A stretch of 64,000 nucleotides of DNA from Halomonas sp. SpR1 (GCF_031010175.1 NZ_JAUAMB010000005.1:124001-188000); one strand, 5' to 3'; positions 1-9,370 are shown, counted from the stretch's first letter. Numbers and translations: made by a program. Notes: generated from the letters alone by a model not told the origin.

Positions 1-1
1 C

Positions 2-421
2 CGTTTCATTCTCGGCGACCCCGCAGCCTGGTCAGAAATCCTAGCGCGAGGATTAATTATCTGGAGCGTTTTTTTAGTCAGTGCTGCGGCTTTCTGGTAC
101 GGCGCCATGATTTCCATTGACCTTTTCCTTGATCGCTTGCCACCGCGCTTACGCATCTATGGCCAGCGGTTGGTGTGCACCGCCGTATTAACACTGCTCA
201 CTATTCTTGTCTGGCAAGGGTACCTGATATCACTGCGCGTATCAGGCCAGCAAATCGCCATGCTCGAAATCCCCATGTCATGGTTTTATGCCTCTATACC
301 CACTGGCTGCGCCGTCGCCATCGTCGCAGTAGTCGCACGCCAGCTCTGCGCCGAATATCAGCATCATCAGAACCAACACCGCACAAACCCTATTCGTACT
401 GATATAGGAGAAACGCTATGA
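2..421 (+). CDS. TRAP transporter small permease (DctQ family), 5' end cut by window edge
   Basis: The reading frame is open from the window's first bases, so the true start lies upstream; the ATG at 107 is internal. The visible 139 residues show the DctQ pattern: a tryptophan/glutamate-containing segment, a hydrophobic helix (IIWSVFLVSAAAFWYGA), a basic link with RLPPRLR, and two more membrane helices, followed by a polar tail rich in His and Gln. DctQ is the small membrane subunit that pairs with DctM in periplasmic-binding-protein-dependent, Na+-driven carboxylate uptake. The stop overlaps the next start as ATGA, implying translational coupling. The binding protein is not in the window and presumably precedes this gene. 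Confidence 0.85.
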   Translation, partial: RFILGDPAAWSEILARGLIIWSVFLVSAAAFWYGAMISIDLFLDRLPPRLRIYGQRLVCTAVLTLLTILVWQGYLISLRVSGQQIAMLEIPMSWFYASIPTGCAVAIVAVVARQLCAEYQHHQNQHRTNPIRTDIGETL

Positions 422-1692
422 ATCTGGCGATCGGCTCAGCGTTGATCGCGTTGTTTGCCTTGTCGATACCCATTGCGGTTGCCATCGCCTTAACCGCGGT
501 GATTGGTCTTTATTTCTTCAGCAGCGTTCCGCTCATGGTCGTCCCACAGCGCATGTTCGTGGGGTTGGATAGTTTTCCGCTGATGGCGGTGCCGTTCTTT
601 ATTTTAGCCGGCCATATCATGAGCAACGGCGGCATAGCCACACGCATGGTTGAATTTGCCCGCTCACTGGTAGGTGGAATTCAGGGCGGCTTAGCCTGTA
701 CCTGCGTAGTGACATGCATGATGTTTGCCGCTATCTCAGGCTCCAGCGTGGCCACGACCTTTGCCATCGGCGCCATCTTGATTCCTGCCATGGTAGCCCG
801 TGGCTACCCGCCACCGATGGCCGCCTCTATCCAGGCCTCCTCAGCGGAACTGGGTATTATCATTCCCCCTTCTGTGCCATTGATTCTCTACGGTGTCAGC
901 ACAGAAACCTCCATTACCCAGCTGTTTCTCGCTGGCTTCGGCCCCGGCCTAATGATCGGGTTAGCCCTGATTGTGATGGTCATTATTTGGTGTCGCTTAA
1001 AAGGCTATGGCACACAGGATGGTGATTTACGCTCACCGATTTGGCCCGCCTTTCGCAGTGCCTTTCTCGCTCTGTTAATGCCAGTCATTATTATCGGTGG
1101 GATTTACGGCGGCATTTTTACCCCCACCGAAGCCTCCGCGGTGGCTGTGTTGTATGGGCTGTTTTTAGGCATGGTGGTTTATCGCACCATAAAACTGAGT
1201 GATCTGCCGCGTATTTTCCGCGAGAGCGCCCTATCAGCAGGTTCGATTATGCTGATTATTGCTGCGGCCTCCATCCTAAGTTTTGTCATTGGACGTTCAG
1301 GCTTGGCCAGTGATATTGGCGTCTGGGCCCAAAGCACCTTTGATAATCGCTACACCTTCCTACTAGCCATCAACATGCTGCTACTGGTGGTCGGCATGTT
1401 TATCGAGACCTCCGCCGCCATTTTGATTCTTGCCCCCATCTTGGCCCCCATTGCGATTGGGTTCGGCATTGACCCAGTGCATTTCGGCATCGTGATCGTC
1501 GTGAATTTAGCGTTGGGTATGTTTACCCCGCCTCTAGGGGTGAATCTTTTTGCCGCCGCGCAAGTAGCCAAGCTACCCGTTGAACAGCTATTTCGCTTTT
1601 TGCTGCCGCCGGTACTCACCATCATCACCTGCCTGATGCTGATTACCTATGTGCCGATGATCTCGCTGTTTCTACGCGATCTTCTTTTTTGA
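418..1692 (+). CDS. TRAP transporter large permease (DctM family)
   Basis: 424 residues, full length for DctM, almost entirely hydrophobic with about 12 helices. It carries DctM hallmarks: PLMAVPFFILAG near residue 60, a GSSVATTFAIG segment near 103, SSAELGIIIPPSVPLILYG near 142, and FTPPLGVNLFAAAQVA near 365. It forms the ion-coupled transport channel with the small subunit just upstream. Its gene is followed 18 bases later by a RuBisCO-like protein and a DUF1537 kinase, so the transported compound is most likely a sugar acid that those enzymes process, perhaps apionate or isoapionate (inference from context). Confidence 0.9.
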   Translation: MNLAIGSALIALFALSIPIAVAIALTAVIGLYFFSSVPLMVVPQRMFVGLDSFPLMAVPFFILAGHIMSNGGIATRMVEFARSLVGGIQGGLACTCVVTCMMFAAISGSSVATTFAIGAILIPAMVARGYPPPMAASIQASSAELGIIIPPSVPLILYGVSTETSITQLFLAGFGPGLMIGLALIVMVIIWCRLKGYGTQDGDLRSPIWPAFRSAFLALLMPVIIIGGIYGGIFTPTEASAVAVLYGLFLGMVVYRTIKLSDLPRIFRESALSAGSIMLIIAAASILSFVIGRSGLASDIGVWAQSTFDNRYTFLLAINMLLLVVGMFIETSAAILILAPILAPIAIGFGIDPVHFGIVIVVNLALGMFTPPLGVNLFAAAQVAKLPVEQLFRFLLPPVLTIITCLMLITYVPMISLFLRDLLF

Positions 1693-1710
1693 ACTGTCGG
1701 AGTCGAATTG

Positions 1711-2979
1711 ATGAGCACACGTATTCACGCCCGCTACCTGATTGAGACGCCCTACCCGGTCGAACATGCGGCTCAAGTCATGGCTGGTGAGCAGTCGTCC
1801 GGCACGTTTACGCGCTTAGCCAATGAAACCGACGCCCTGCGGGAAGCCCACGGTGCGGTCGTCGAAAACATTGAGACACTGGACGCGGCTGAGACACCTT
1901 CGCTGCCCATGCGCGCTGATCTGGCGCCGCAAGGCTACACTCTGTTTCAGCGCGCACTAGTCGAGCTCTCCTGGCCGCTGGAAAACATGGGCCCCTCTCT
2001 GCCGAATCTAGTGTCTACCGTTGCGGGCAACCTGTTTGAGCTCAAAGAGTTTTCCGCACTCAAGTTACTGGATATCGACTTACCCAGCGCTTTTGCCAAC
2101 GCCTACCCTGGCCCCCAGTTTGGCACCACTGGCACGCGCCAACTAACCGGCATTACCAGCGGCCCGCTGATTGGTACCATTATCAAGCCCAGCGTGGGTT
2201 TATCTCCGGCTGAAACCGCTGACATGGTGGCTCAACTCGTGGCAGGAGGTATTGATTTTATTAAAGACGACGAGCTGCAGGCCAACGGCCCTCATAACCC
2301 ACTGAGAGCGCGCGTCGATGCCATTATGCCGATCATCAATGCCCATGCAGAGCGCACCGGTAAAAAGGTCATGTACGCCTTTAATATCAGCGGTGATATC
2401 GACGAAATGCGCGCACAGCATGACTACGTGGTGGCCGCTGGCGGCACCTGCGTCATGGTCGCTATCAACAGCGTGGGCTTAGCAGGAGTAGCGCACTTGC
2501 GCCGCCACTGCCAGGTCGCGCTGCACGGCCACCGTGCTGGCTGGGGCATGTTGAGCCGCTCACCTCACTTGGGGATGGCGTTTGACGCTTACCATAAATT
2601 GTGGCGGCTAGCAGGCGTGGATCATATTCACGTTAATGGCCTGCGCAATAAATTCAGCGAAGAGGACGCTAGCGTAATCAATAGCGCTCGAGCCTGCCAA
2701 ACAGCGATGTTTGAGGCACCTGCAGAGGGTTATCAGATTATGCCGGTCTTCTCTTCGGGGCAAAGCGCCGCCCAAGTGGCTGATACCTATCAGGCACTTG
2801 GCAATAGCGATCTGATTTACTGCTGTGGCGGCGGCATCATGGCTCACCCTGGTGGTATTGCCGGTGGGGTAGCAAGCCTACGCCAGGGGTGGCAAGCAGC
2901 CATGTCGGGCATCCCGTTGGCAACCTATGCCCGAGAGCACCGAGAGCTTGCCCAGGCAATGGAGACCTTTAGCGTATGA
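1711..2979 (+). CDS. RuBisCO-like protein (form IV), probable 3-oxo-isoapionate-4-phosphate decarboxylase or transcarboxylase
   Basis: 422 residues. ATG at 1711 is chosen over the in-frame TTG at 1708 because GGAG lies eight bases before it. The large-subunit fold is visible: GTIIKPSVGL (active-site Lys near 159), DFIKDDE (carbamylated-Lys position near 185 plus Mg ligands), HGHRAG near 272, SSGQS near 350 and the phosphate-binding CGGGIMAHPGG near 372. The loop-6 lysine region of true RuBisCO is replaced by VNGLRNKF, so CO2 fixation is not expected. RuBisCO-like proteins beside a DUF1537 kinase are known from D-apiose catabolism (OiaX decarboxylase or OiaT transcarboxylase/hydrolase acting on 3-oxo-isoapionate 4-phosphate). 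The choice between these is not possible from sequence alone. Confidence 0.82.
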   Translation: MSTRIHARYLIETPYPVEHAAQVMAGEQSSGTFTRLANETDALREAHGAVVENIETLDAAETPSLPMRADLAPQGYTLFQRALVELSWPLENMGPSLPNLVSTVAGNLFELKEFSALKLLDIDLPSAFANAYPGPQFGTTGTRQLTGITSGPLIGTIIKPSVGLSPAETADMVAQLVAGGIDFIKDDELQANGPHNPLRARVDAIMPIINAHAERTGKKVMYAFNISGDIDEMRAQHDYVVAAGGTCVMVAINSVGLAGVAHLRRHCQVALHGHRAGWGMLSRSPHLGMAFDAYHKLWRLAGVDHIHVNGLRNKFSEEDASVINSARACQTAMFEAPAEGYQIMPVFSSGQSAAQVADTYQALGNSDLIYCCGGGIMAHPGGIAGGVASLRQGWQAAMSGIPLATYAREHRELAQAMETFSV

Positions 2980-4313
2980 ACACGCCTCTTCTTCTCTCCT
3001 ATTACGGCGATGACCTCACTGGTTCGACCGATGTCATGGAAGCGTTAAGCCTCCACGGGGTAAAAACAGTGCTTTTCCTGGCCCCACCTAATGAAGACCA
3101 GTTAGCCCCGTTTGCCGATTTTCCAGCGATTGGCCTTGCGGGTACCAGCCGCAGCGAATCACCTGAATGGATGGAAACACACCTCACCAACGCCCTGGCA
3201 TGGCTGCAATCCCTTAACGCTTCACTGTGTCACTATAAGGTATGTTCCACCTTCGATAGCGCACCGGATATTGGCAATATCGGCAAAGCGCTGGAAATAG
3301 GCAAAGCCCTGTTCGCGCAAAGCTGCGTGCCGCTAGTGGTCGGTGCCCCCCAGCTAAAGCGCTATACCGTATTTGGCCAACATTTTGCTGCCTTCGATGG
3401 CGAGGTTCACCGTATTGATCGTCACCCAGTAATGAGCCGCCATCCAGTAACGCCCATGGCAGAAGCCGATTTAAGGCTTCATTTGGCTAAACAAACCCTA
3501 CTCTCCATCGGTTTAGCCGACGTACTGTGCATCGAATCAGCCGATACCGATTCCCTGGTTGACCAACTAAGCCGCTCGAATGACGTATTGCTCTACGACA
3601 CGCTGAACCGCAACCATCAGGCAAAAGTGGGCGCACAGCTATGGCGAACGCGCTTATCCGAGGGCAGCTACGTAGTGGGTTCATCCGCTGTAGAGTATGC
3701 GTTAGTAGATATTTGGCGAGAGCAGGCCCTCATTCCCCTAAGCCCACCTGTGTTCTCCTCTCCTGGAGCGGTTGAACAAATTGCTGTGGTCTCAGGAAGT
3801 TGCTCTGAAGTAACTGCCCGGCAAATTCGATACGCGGAAACCAACAAATTTCGCGCTATTGCCATTGATGTCGTCAAACTTATCGACGATCAGGCGCATA
3901 CCGACACCATGAACAAGGCATTGAAAGAGGCTATCGAGGCACTCAATCAGGGCGAAAGCGTCATTGTGTACACTGCCATGGGGCCAAACAGTGATGCAGA
4001 TGCAGTGCATCGGGGCGGGGAAAAGGCACGCCACCTTATTGGTCGCTCGTTAGGTCAGTTATTACGCCAGATGGTAGAAGCCCATGGGCTTAAGCGCATA
4101 GTGATCGCTGGGGGCGACACTTCCAGCCATGCGCTTAGCCAACTTGGCGTACATGCCCTAACCACGCGCCTACCGCTGCCGGAAACACCGGGATCGCCGC
4201 TCTGCATCGCCTATAGCGACCAGCCAGCCTTTGATGGTTTGGAAGTCGCCTTAAAAGGCGGACAGATCGGGAGTGAAAGCTACTTTCTCAGCATTCGTGA
4301 CGGCATCGCCTAG
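2976..4313 (+). CDS. DUF1537 four-carbon/branched acid sugar kinase, OiaK-like
   Basis: 445 residues, normal for the family. The N-terminal substrate domain opens with YYGDDLTGSTDVMEAL (aspartates at about 11-12 expected in catalysis); the C-terminal nucleotide-binding domain has VIAGGDTSSHAL near 376 and ALKGGQIGSESYF near the end. DUF1537 enzymes phosphorylate 3-oxo-tetronates, erythronate-type acids or 3-oxo-isoapionate with ATP. The start overlaps the stop of the RuBisCO-like gene by four bases, so the two are co-translated; the kinase would make the phosphorylated 3-oxo acid that its neighbour decarboxylates. Substrate identity is inferred from this pairing only. Confidence 0.85.
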   Translation: MNTPLLLSYYGDDLTGSTDVMEALSLHGVKTVLFLAPPNEDQLAPFADFPAIGLAGTSRSESPEWMETHLTNALAWLQSLNASLCHYKVCSTFDSAPDIGNIGKALEIGKALFAQSCVPLVVGAPQLKRYTVFGQHFAAFDGEVHRIDRHPVMSRHPVTPMAEADLRLHLAKQTLLSIGLADVLCIESADTDSLVDQLSRSNDVLLYDTLNRNHQAKVGAQLWRTRLSEGSYVVGSSAVEYALVDIWREQALIPLSPPVFSSPGAVEQIAVVSGSCSEVTARQIRYAETNKFRAIAIDVVKLIDDQAHTDTMNKALKEAIEALNQGESVIVYTAMGPNSDADAVHRGGEKARHLIGRSLGQLLRQMVEAHGLKRIVIAGGDTSSHALSQLGVHALTTRLPLPETPGSPLCIAYSDQPAFDGLEVALKGGQIGSESYFLSIRDGIA

Positions 4314-4401
4314 GCTTGTTAACCCGACTAGTGTTGTAGCGACCTGAATTCGGTAGGATTAGCATCATCGCTCGTTTCACCGCCCAGGATGACCGCCCTT
4401 C

Positions 4402-5631
4402 ATGCTCAACGGAATTTGGTTAAGCTTCTTTATCGCGGCCTTTGCGGCTTCGCTTTGGCAGTGGTTAGTGGGCGGCGACAGCGAGGTATTTGCCCGCTTG
4501 GTGCAGTCGCTGTTCGATATGGCGAAAGTGAGCGTCGATATTATCCTGGTGCTGCTGGGCACCATGACGCTGTGGCTGGGGTTTCTTTCGATTGCCGAAA
4601 AAGCGGGCTTGATTCGCTTGCTGGGGCGGGTGCTCGATCCGTTGTTCTGCCGCTTAATGCCTGAGGTTCCCCGCGGCCACCCTGCTATGGGGCTGATCAG
4701 TATGAACTTCGCGGCTAATATCCTGGGCCTGGATAACGCCGCCACGCCGATTGGTATCAAGGCGATGCACTCGCTGCAGAGCCTTAACCCCAGCAACGAG
4801 ACCGCCAGCAACGCGCAAATTCTGTTTCTGGTGCTCAATACCTCATCGCTCACGCTATTGCCGGTAACCATTTTTATGTACCGCGCTCAGCAAGGTGCTG
4901 CCGATCCCACGCTGGTGTTTTTACCTATTCTTTTAGCCACAACCGCCTCTAGCCTCGCAGGGCTGCTAGCTGTCTCGGTAATACAGCGCTTAAAGCTATG
5001 GCAGCCCATTGTGCTTGCCTACTTACTCGCCGCTGCACTTGCCTTGGGGCTTTTAATTACCACACTAGCGGGGATGTCCGCTCAAGCGCTGGCCGCAGCC
5101 TCTACACTGGTCGGCAACCTGACGCTATTTAGCATTGTGATGATGTTTCTGGTAGTCGGCGCGCTGCGTGGAGTTAGGGTGTATGACGCTTTTATCGAAG
5201 GCGCCAAGGAGGGGCTGAGCTTTACCATTACGCTATTGCCTTACTTGATTGCCATGCTGGTGGCGGTCGGCGTACTGCGCGCCAGCGGCGTGCTAGACGC
5301 GGGCCTTAGCGGCATCCGCTGGCTGGTAGAGGGCTTTGGCTGGGACACCCGCTTTGTAGATGCCCTACCCACCGCCTTTGTGAAACCGCTTTCCGGCAGC
5401 GGTTCCCGCGCCATGATGATCGAAACCATGGACACCTTCGGCGTCGATAGCTTTCCAGGCCTGCTTGCGGCCACTATGCAAGGCAGTACCGAAACCACCT
5501 TTTATGTGCTGGCGGTTTACTTCGGCGCTGTGGGCATCTCCCGTATTCGTCACGGTTTGGGTTGCGCCTTAGTGGCAGACGCTGCGGGCATCATCACAGC
5601 CATTTTAGTGTGCTACTGGTTCTTTGGCTGA
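4402..5631 (+). CDS. SpmA-SpmB fusion, nucleoside-recognition (gate) domain membrane protein
   Basis: 409 residues. The first half has the SpmA-type signature MNFAANILGLDNAATPIGIK (near 95-114) and SNAQILFLVLNTSSLTL; the second half has the SpmB signature VKPLSGSGSRAMM (near 332) and QGSTETTFYVLAVYFGAVG (near 360). In Bacillus these are two genes, spmA and spmB; here they are one polypeptide with about ten membrane helices. The function in non-spore-forming bacteria is not established; the gate domain suggests solute transport. It is 88 bases downstream of the kinase gene and ends in a hairpin, so it may be its own transcript. Confidence 0.8.
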   Translation: MLNGIWLSFFIAAFAASLWQWLVGGDSEVFARLVQSLFDMAKVSVDIILVLLGTMTLWLGFLSIAEKAGLIRLLGRVLDPLFCRLMPEVPRGHPAMGLISMNFAANILGLDNAATPIGIKAMHSLQSLNPSNETASNAQILFLVLNTSSLTLLPVTIFMYRAQQGAADPTLVFLPILLATTASSLAGLLAVSVIQRLKLWQPIVLAYLLAAALALGLLITTLAGMSAQALAAASTLVGNLTLFSIVMMFLVVGALRGVRVYDAFIEGAKEGLSFTITLLPYLIAMLVAVGVLRASGVLDAGLSGIRWLVEGFGWDTRFVDALPTAFVKPLSGSGSRAMMIETMDTFGVDSFPGLLAATMQGSTETTFYVLAVYFGAVGISRIRHGLGCALVADAAGIITAILVCYWFFG

Positions 5632-5647
5632 ACTGTGAACCAGTAGC
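5612..5647 (+). terminator. Hairpin over the stop codon of the SpmA-SpmB fusion gene
   Basis: An 11-bp perfect inverted repeat (GCTACTGGTTC ... GAACCAGTAGC, 14-base loop) covers the stop codon and is followed only by a short TTT. It may end or slow transcription, but the U-tract is weak. Confidence 0.4.
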
Positions 5648-5794
5648 TTTCGCTCATGGCATACAGCGTCTACTTTATAGGTGAGTGTCGAAAGGTCTGC
5701 AGGCAGCAGATCAGGAGCCCTGCTAAGCAAAGGATATGCGTTTAAACAGCCGTCGCTCCCGGATGTTAACCGCTCAAGGATGAAAGGTGAAATT

Positions 5795-6661
5795 ATGGCA
5801 GGCGCCAGCACTATGTTGATTGCGCTCGCAGCTTTTTTCTGGGGAATTTCCGGAGGAATCGCGGGCATTTTGTTAGACGACGGCTGGGATGCAGCCGTCG
5901 TGTCGTTTTATCGGGGGTTTGTAGGGCTTCTCTTCGCACTTGGCTGGCTGCTGCTTCAACGTCGGCATAGTGGCCTGAACAACAGACGGCTTTGGCTCTG
6001 GTCTGTGGTGGCTGGCCTGGGTGTGGCAGGCAACTTTACGTTCTATTTTCTGAGCATTGAGTATGGCAACGTTGCAGTCGCTGCCACCTTGATGTACTGC
6101 GCTCCGGTGTTTGTCTATCTCGTCTCCTTTGCCTTGAAGCTCGAGCGGCCCACCGCTGCCAAGTGGCTCGCCATCGCGCTGGTTATGGTGGGTATTGTGC
6201 TGTTAACCAAGCTCTATGCAATAGGCGCAAGCGGCCTCTCGCTCATTGGCGTAGGCACGGGACTACTTGCCGGGCTCTCCTATGCTGTGTTCATTTTTGG
6301 TTTTAAATACGCGGCGCCCCATGGCAGCCCCCAGGCAATACTTTCGGTTGCCTTCAGCGTACTGGCCATCGCCCTGCTGTTGCCAACGGACATTAACCAG
6401 GCTGTCAGCGTCATTAGCGCACCGGAGCTGCCACTATTTTTAGCGCTAGGCATTCTCGGCGCGGGGCTATCATTTCTGCTGTACGTGGTAGGTATCAAAC
6501 ATGCGGCACCTGCGCTGGCTTCCATGATCGCCATGGTCGAGCCGGTCACTGCTACCCTGTTTGGGGTAGCAGTGTTAAACGAGAGCCTGGGGGTTATTCA
6601 AATGCTAGGTATGGGGATCATCTTGGTAACTGTATCCGCGCTGAGTGTTACCTCCCGTTAA
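5795..6661 (+). CDS. DMT-family transporter with two EamA domains
   Basis: 288 residues with ten predicted helices arranged as two EamA repeats (about 8-135 and 150-285). The start at 5795 is chosen because AAAGGTGA sits just before it; the frame stays open further upstream but lacks a better site. Typical features are FFWGISGGIAG in helix 1 and the end-of-domain pattern ASMIAMVEPVTATLFGVAVL. The family exports metabolites or amino acids from the inner membrane; no substrate can be named. It runs toward the asparaginase gene, with only five bases between the two stop codons. Confidence 0.8.
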   Translation: MAGASTMLIALAAFFWGISGGIAGILLDDGWDAAVVSFYRGFVGLLFALGWLLLQRRHSGLNNRRLWLWSVVAGLGVAGNFTFYFLSIEYGNVAVAATLMYCAPVFVYLVSFALKLERPTAAKWLAIALVMVGIVLLTKLYAIGASGLSLIGVGTGLLAGLSYAVFIFGFKYAAPHGSPQAILSVAFSVLAIALLLPTDINQAVSVISAPELPLFLALGILGAGLSFLLYVVGIKHAAPALASMIAMVEPVTATLFGVAVLNESLGVIQMLGMGIILVTVSALSVTSR

Positions 6662-6666
6662 TGGGT

Positions 6667-7680
6667 TTAACGACTAGACTCACCGCGCCTGGATGCACCC
6701 AGTGCCTTGCGCAGCGCTGGCCCCACAAGCCCTTGCCCAGTTAACACGGTGAGCTTCGCGATGGCGGCTTCCAGGGTGATATCGCCTCCAGGAATAACGC
6801 CCGCTTGATTAAGCTCGGCGCCGGTGGCGTAAGCCCCCTGTACCACTTCGCCTTGAGCACACTGGGTCACATTGAGCAGCGCTACGCCTCGCTCGCTGGC
6901 CGCCTTCAATGCGTTAAGCAGCTCGCCTTCAAAACTAGGCGGGTTGCCAACCCCGTAGCTATGCAGCACCAGTCCTTTTAGCGTTTCATCTTCCAGCAGC
7001 TTTTTCGCGCGGCGCAGCGACATCCCTGGATACAGCGGCAGTACCGCAACTGCCTCGTCGTCCACCTCAATAGGCGCAAAATTGGGTAGACCGCTCAGGA
7101 GTGCCGAGGGCTGGGGGAAGCTTACACCAATGCCCAGCTCGGCAAGCCAGGGGAAGTTGGGTGAGTCGAAGGCATCCAAGCCTTGAGTGCGCACCTTGCA
7201 CGCCCGGTTACCGCGCAGCAGGCGGTCGTGAAATGCCAGGCTTACTTCGCAAGGCGTCACGGGGTGAGCCGCAAGCTGCAGCGCGCTGACCACATTATTC
7301 AGCGCATCGCTTCTTGGCTCACCCAGTGGAATTTGGGAGCCGGTGAAGATCACCGGCTTGTTAAGCGAGCCGAGCATAAACGAAAGTGCAGCGGCGCTGT
7401 AGGCCATGGTATCGGTGCCGTGCAGCACCACAAACGCATCATAATGCTGCCAGTGGCTTTCCAGCACCGCCACCAGGCGATTCCAGGCCTCGGGCATTAA
7501 CTCGGCGCTATCAATCAGCGGCTGCATTTCCAGCACATCAAACGCTGGCAATCGATAAGGGTCACTCAGGGCCAAATGCGTTGATAGGCGTTCGGCCAGC
7601 CCCGCGCAGGGCACGTAGCCTTGTGGCGATGGCTGCATACCAATCGTTCCACCGGTATAGAGCATCAGTACGCGGGGCAT
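6667..7680 (-). CDS. ansA: L-asparaginase, cytoplasmic type I
   Basis: 337 residues without signal peptide, matching type I asparaginases. Catalytic motifs: YTGGTIGM with the nucleophilic threonine near residue 12, HGTDTMAYSA with the second threonine and aspartate near 92-96, and TGSQIPL with neighbouring residues completing the active site. It hydrolyses L-asparagine to aspartate and ammonia. The ATG at 7680 follows AAAGGAG by a few bases; an in-frame TTG six codons upstream lies before that site and is rejected. The gene follows the alanine symporter gene by about 40 bases on the same strand, suggesting a joint amino-acid uptake and utilisation transcript. Confidence 0.88.
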   Translation of the reverse strand: MPRVLMLYTGGTIGMQPSPQGYVPCAGLAERLSTHLALSDPYRLPAFDVLEMQPLIDSAELMPEAWNRLVAVLESHWQHYDAFVVLHGTDTMAYSAAALSFMLGSLNKPVIFTGSQIPLGEPRSDALNNVVSALQLAAHPVTPCEVSLAFHDRLLRGNRACKVRTQGLDAFDSPNFPWLAELGIGVSFPQPSALLSGLPNFAPIEVDDEAVAVLPLYPGMSLRRAKKLLEDETLKGLVLHSYGVGNPPSFEGELLNALKAASERGVALLNVTQCAQGEVVQGAYATGAELNQAGVIPGGDITLEAAIAKLTVLTGQGLVGPALRKALGASRRGESSR

Positions 7681-7719
7681 GGGTACTCCTTTTCTCAATG
7701 ATACAACCTAGATGACTCT

Positions 7720-9183
7720 TTACTTTGCCGGCGCGCCTTCCAGGCGCTGTTTTAGCGCTTCGGCCTCTTCAGGCTCTAGCTCCCAGGCTTTGGGATCCAG
7801 GTCGAGGTCTGGATGCTGGTTAGCGTCAAAAATCGGCTGTTTGATGCCCTGCCGACGCTGCACATCGAAGTCTTTCAAAATGCGCAGACCGCACTTGAAC
7901 AGTAGAATCAGCGCAAACAGGTTAACGACCGCCAATAGCCCCATGGTGACATCCGCAAAACCGAACACGGTGCCCAAATCGGTGGTCGCGCCCCAGCACA
8001 CCAGCAGCACGATAGCGACACGGAAGGCGTTAAACAGGTTCTGGTTGTCGCGACTGAAGAAGTTGAGGCTGTTCTCACCCAGGTAGTAGTTATAAAGAAT
8101 CGTACTAAAGGCAAACAGCAGAAGTGCCAAGCTGACAAAGGTGCGGCCCCATTCGCCCACATGGTCGGCCAACGCTGCCTGAGTCAGGGCGATGCCCTCA
8201 ACCCCAGCGCCCGCAGCGGGGTCGTATACACCACTGAGCAGGATCAAAAAAGCCGTGGCAGAACAGATAATTACGGTATCGATAAAGACTGAGAACGCCT
8301 GCACGATGCCTTGATTAGCTGGGTGTGGCACGTAGGCCACTGCCGCCACATTGGGCGCACTGCCCAGACCCGCTTCGTTTGAGAACAGGCCGCGTTTTAG
8401 GCCCATCATGATCGCTGCGCCAATACCACCACCAATCAGCGGCTCAAGACCGAAGGCACTCTTTACAATCAGCGCAATCACGCCTGGGATTTCACCGATG
8501 TTCATGGCGATCACCAGCAGCGCAATGGCGATATAGCTCACTGCCATAAAGGGCACCAAAAACTCGGAAATACGCGCAATACGCTTGATCCCGCCGAAAA
8601 TAATCAGCCCGACCAGCATGGCCAGGCCAATGCCGCTATACAGCACCGGCACGCCGAAAGCGTCACCGAAAGAGGTCGCTACCGAATATGACTGTAGTGC
8701 GGTAAACGCAAAGCCAAAGGTCAATAGCAGCAATACCGAGTAGAACGCTGCCAGCCAACGCCACTGCTTACCTAGCCCTTTAACGATATAGTACGCTGGG
8801 CCACCACGGTAAGTGCCATCACCTTCGGCCTCTTTATAGGTCTGTGCCAGGGTACACTCCAAAAAGCTGGTGGCCATGCCCATCAAGCCGACCAGCCACA
8901 TCCAAAAAATCGCCCCTGGGCCACCCAGCGTAATCGCCACTGCGACACCGGCGATGTTGCCGCCACCTACTCGCCCGGCCACCGAAAGCACCAGCGCCTG
9001 AAACGAGCTTAAGTGACCGTGCTGGTTGCGTTTAAAGGCTTGGCCGGAACCCAGGATACGAAACATCTCACCGAAATAGCGAAACTGCACAAAGCGGGAT
9101 GCAACGGTAAAACCGATGCCAACGCCCACCAGCAGCACTAGCAGAACCTTCCCCCAAAGGAGGTCATTGAGCATATCGAGCAT
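7720..9183 (-). CDS. Sodium:alanine symporter family (AGCS) protein
   Basis: 487 residues, about eleven helices. Family motifs include VAGRVGGGNIAGVAVAITLG near residue 60, GLKRGLFSNEAGLGSAP near 262, and FSTILYNYYLGE near 360. It imports alanine or glycine with Na+. The start at 9183 is preceded by GGAGAG seven bases away; the frame extends 33 codons upstream but that part is polar and atypical. The C-terminal end is a charged cytoplasmic tail. It lies upstream of the asparaginase gene on the same strand, probably in one operon. Confidence 0.88.
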   Translation of the reverse strand: MLDMLNDLLWGKVLLVLLVGVGIGFTVASRFVQFRYFGEMFRILGSGQAFKRNQHGHLSSFQALVLSVAGRVGGGNIAGVAVAITLGGPGAIFWMWLVGLMGMATSFLECTLAQTYKEAEGDGTYRGGPAYYIVKGLGKQWRWLAAFYSVLLLLTFGFAFTALQSYSVATSFGDAFGVPVLYSGIGLAMLVGLIIFGGIKRIARISEFLVPFMAVSYIAIALLVIAMNIGEIPGVIALIVKSAFGLEPLIGGGIGAAIMMGLKRGLFSNEAGLGSAPNVAAVAYVPHPANQGIVQAFSVFIDTVIICSATAFLILLSGVYDPAAGAGVEGIALTQAALADHVGEWGRTFVSLALLLFAFSTILYNYYLGENSLNFFSRDNQNLFNAFRVAIVLLVCWGATTDLGTVFGFADVTMGLLAVVNLFALILLFKCGLRILKDFDVQRRQGIKQPIFDANQHPDLDLDPKAWELEPEEAEALKQRLEGAPAK

Positions 9184-9370
9184 GTGATTCTCTCCGCGTT
9201 TTTGTATTAGCGTTATGTTGGAATTCGCGTCGCTTTTAAGATCGCGCGTATGGGATGCGCGCCGCGGAGAACGTTTTACCAAGCGTGGGGCAGGATTAAA
9301 TTTGGCGCAGCGGTGCAGTTGTGTGCACTCACTGCATCAGCGGGTGCGCCAGAGTGCATCAGTCAGGCTA

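Noticed and set aside
1711..2979. Genuine RuBisCO for CO2 fixation
   Set aside because: The loop-6 lysine region is replaced by VNGLRNKF, there is no small subunit or phosphoribulokinase, and the partner is a DUF1537 kinase.
4402..5631. Sporulation locus
   Set aside because: Only the SpmA/SpmB-like domains are present, with no other spore gene; these domains occur widely in non-spore-formers.
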